This document shows, one piece after another, positions 63,224 to 64,000 of a stretch of 64,000 nt of DNA. How positions within the stretch are numbered: the stretch's first letter is position 1; each line of letters starts with the position of its first letter. The position numbers were made by a program, and so were the translations under genes. Under the pieces are notes generated by a model, which had not been told where the DNA came from, searched no databases, and saw only the letters and a program-made list of their open reading frames with translations. Source of the stretch: Butyrivibrio sp. (GTDB lineage: Bacteria > Bacillota > Clostridia > Lachnospirales > Lachnospiraceae); assembly GCA_017535785.1 (NCBI GenBank), contig JAFXTN010000011.1, forward strand, positions 62,001 through 126,000. The letters run 5' to 3'.

Positions 63224-64000
63224 TTATGCTTTTATCGCCCATCTAAGCTTTGTGGACTTACTTCTTGGATTGATCCTGCATTCCTCCGCAGAAGGTCTTG
63301 TAACGTCTCCTGAGATATCACTGTAGATACCGGCCTTCAATCCCTCCTTGAAGGCTTTCTTTACAAGTCTGTCCTCTCCCGAATGGAATGTAAGGATCGC
63401 TACTCTGGCTCCGGAATTCAGGATACTGGGAAGCTTTTCAAGAAATGTATATAACACTTCAAACTCGCTGTTAACGTCAATCCTAAGAGCCTGGAATACT
63501 CTTGCACAGCTCTTTTTTATAGCATCCTTCTTCTCCTCTTTCGGCACCTTCCAAAGTGCATCTTCAATAGCCTTTCGAAGAGAAGTTGTAGTGTCCATCG
63601 GATCACCTTTTTTCATAAGGTTAAAGACCTTATCGGCAATCTCCTCTGCGTAAGGTTCATCAGAGTTTTCAATCATCATGCCGACAAACTCATCTCTTGT
63701 AATATTATGAAGTCTCTCGGCAGCAGATTCTCCGCTACAAGGATCAAGCCTTAGATCAAGAGGTCCGTCGATCTTATATGAAAAGCCGCGACTTGGATCA
63801 TCTATCTGCATAGAAGATACTCCAAGGTCCGCAAGGACAAAATCAAATTTACCGGCTTCGTTTGCCACTTCATCTATGTTTGCAAAATTAGTAAGCCTGA
63901 ACTTAAAGACATCCTCAGAAAATCCAGCATCCCTAAGGCGTTTTACTGTCTTTTCGGATTCAATTGGATCAACATCAAGACCGTAGATGCAACCCTTTCC
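63224..64000 (-). CDS. rsmH: 16S rRNA m4C1402 methyltransferase RsmH, start outside window
   Basis: The frame runs open through the right edge; about 258 residues are visible, the C-terminal four-fifths of the usual 310. SAM-fold motif GLDVDPIESEKTVKRL, then FVLADLGVSSMQIDDPSRGFSYKIDGPLDLRLD, RVFQALRIDVNSEFE and TFHSGEDRLVKKAF are RsmH signatures. It N4-methylates C1402 in the 16S rRNA decoding centre. A GTG within the frame at 63868 is not the start, because conserved sequence continues upstream of it. It is not next to mraZ, ftsL or pbp genes on this side, so it may be a second copy outside the division cluster. Confidence 0.9.
   Translation of the reverse strand, partial: GKGCIYGLDVDPIESEKTVKRLRDAGFSEDVFKFRLTNFANIDEVANEAGKFDFVLADLGVSSMQIDDPSRGFSYKIDGPLDLRLDPCSGESAAERLHNITRDEFVGMMIENSDEPYAEEIADKVFNLMKKGDPMDTTTSLRKAIEDALWKVPKEEKKDAIKKSCARVFQALRIDVNSEFEVLYTFLEKLPSILNSGARVAILTFHSGEDRLVKKAFKEGLKAGIYSDISGDVTRPSAEECRINPRSKSTKLRWAIKA

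Noticed and set aside
63868-64000. GTG at 63868 as the rsmH start
   Set aside because: The same frame continues upstream to the window edge with the conserved SAM-binding segment GLDVDPIESEKTVKRL, so the gene is cut by the edge.
1-64000. tRNA, rRNA, riboswitch and T-box candidates
   Set aside because: I looked in the gaps between genes, including upstream of gltX, aroB and the symporter, and saw no cloverleaf, T-box core or known riboswitch core.

Overview
The window looks like a chromosomal segment from a low-to-moderate-GC Firmicute, most probably a motile gut- or rumen-type Lachnospiraceae (Clostridia). This is inferred from gene families and gene order, with no database search: lexA divergent from a LysM division inhibitor, miaB-mutS-mutL-miaA followed by an aluminium-resistance-type PLP lyase, radC-mreBCD-PBP2-rodA-mgsA, indolepyruvate:ferredoxin oxidoreductase with phenylacetate-CoA ligase, strong AGGAGG ribosome sites and frequent TTG/GTG starts. 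Almost everything is ordinary single-copy core genome. I saw no rRNA, tRNA, CRISPR array, prophage or insertion sequence, and no gene-free stretch longer than about 230 bases.

Layout. 1-5300: end of yqeK, rsfS, then the SOS pair lexA and a YneA-like protein sharing LexA boxes, a chemoreceptor and a membrane-anchored D,D-carboxypeptidase. 5350-7230: a XerS-like tyrosine recombinase with a 28-bp dif-like palindrome just upstream, and a cytidylate-kinase-like protein. 7286-15280: rluD-type pseudouridine synthase, lspA, aroB, sepF, an HlyD-like protein with a Ser/Ala/Glu tail, a small P-loop protein, a lipoprotein carboxypeptidase, mgsA and rodA. 15293-21311: long PBP2 (mrdA), mreD, mreC, mreB, radC (elongasome). 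21405-33036: PLP lyase, miaA, mutL, mutS, miaB, pepT and a GH13 debranching-like protein whose catalytic residues are gone. 33193-37430: DUF1292 protein, UvrD-like helicase (convergently overlapping), gltX, dUTPase. 37379-44923: a P-type-ATPase-like protein lacking the catalytic Asp, then an aromatic 2-oxoacid/aryl-CoA module (acyl-CoA synthetase; iorA-iorB-paaK-type ligase-ACT protein). 44976-50099: membrane zinc-ribbon acetyltransferase, amidohydrolase, aldose epimerase, sodium/solute symporter, transaldolase-like protein. 50175-52485: two secreted proteins with matching promoters and leaders, an acidic triple-repeat protein and a transglutaminase-like protein. 52639-64000: phosphoesterase, RNase HI, membrane MutS-like ATPase, purine nucleoside phosphorylase, serine hydrolase, a zinc/cadmium-type efflux operon (SmtB-like repressor, free HMA protein, P1B ATPase), an MFS transporter, an unknown protein and the end of rsmH.

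The most unusual signals are: (1) the XerS-like recombinase with its adjacent 11-6-11 palindrome, a candidate single-recombinase chromosome-resolution system; (2) two apparent pseudoenzymes kept as long intact frames (P1B-ATPase-like at 37379-38929 and GH13-like at 31057-33036); (3) the co-regulated secreted pair at 50175-52485, an acidic protein with three identical 35-residue repeats and a transglutaminase-like enzyme, whose promoters and 5' leaders look like duplicates with a hairpin at the same place but of different sequence. Start codons were chosen from ribosome-binding-site spacing.
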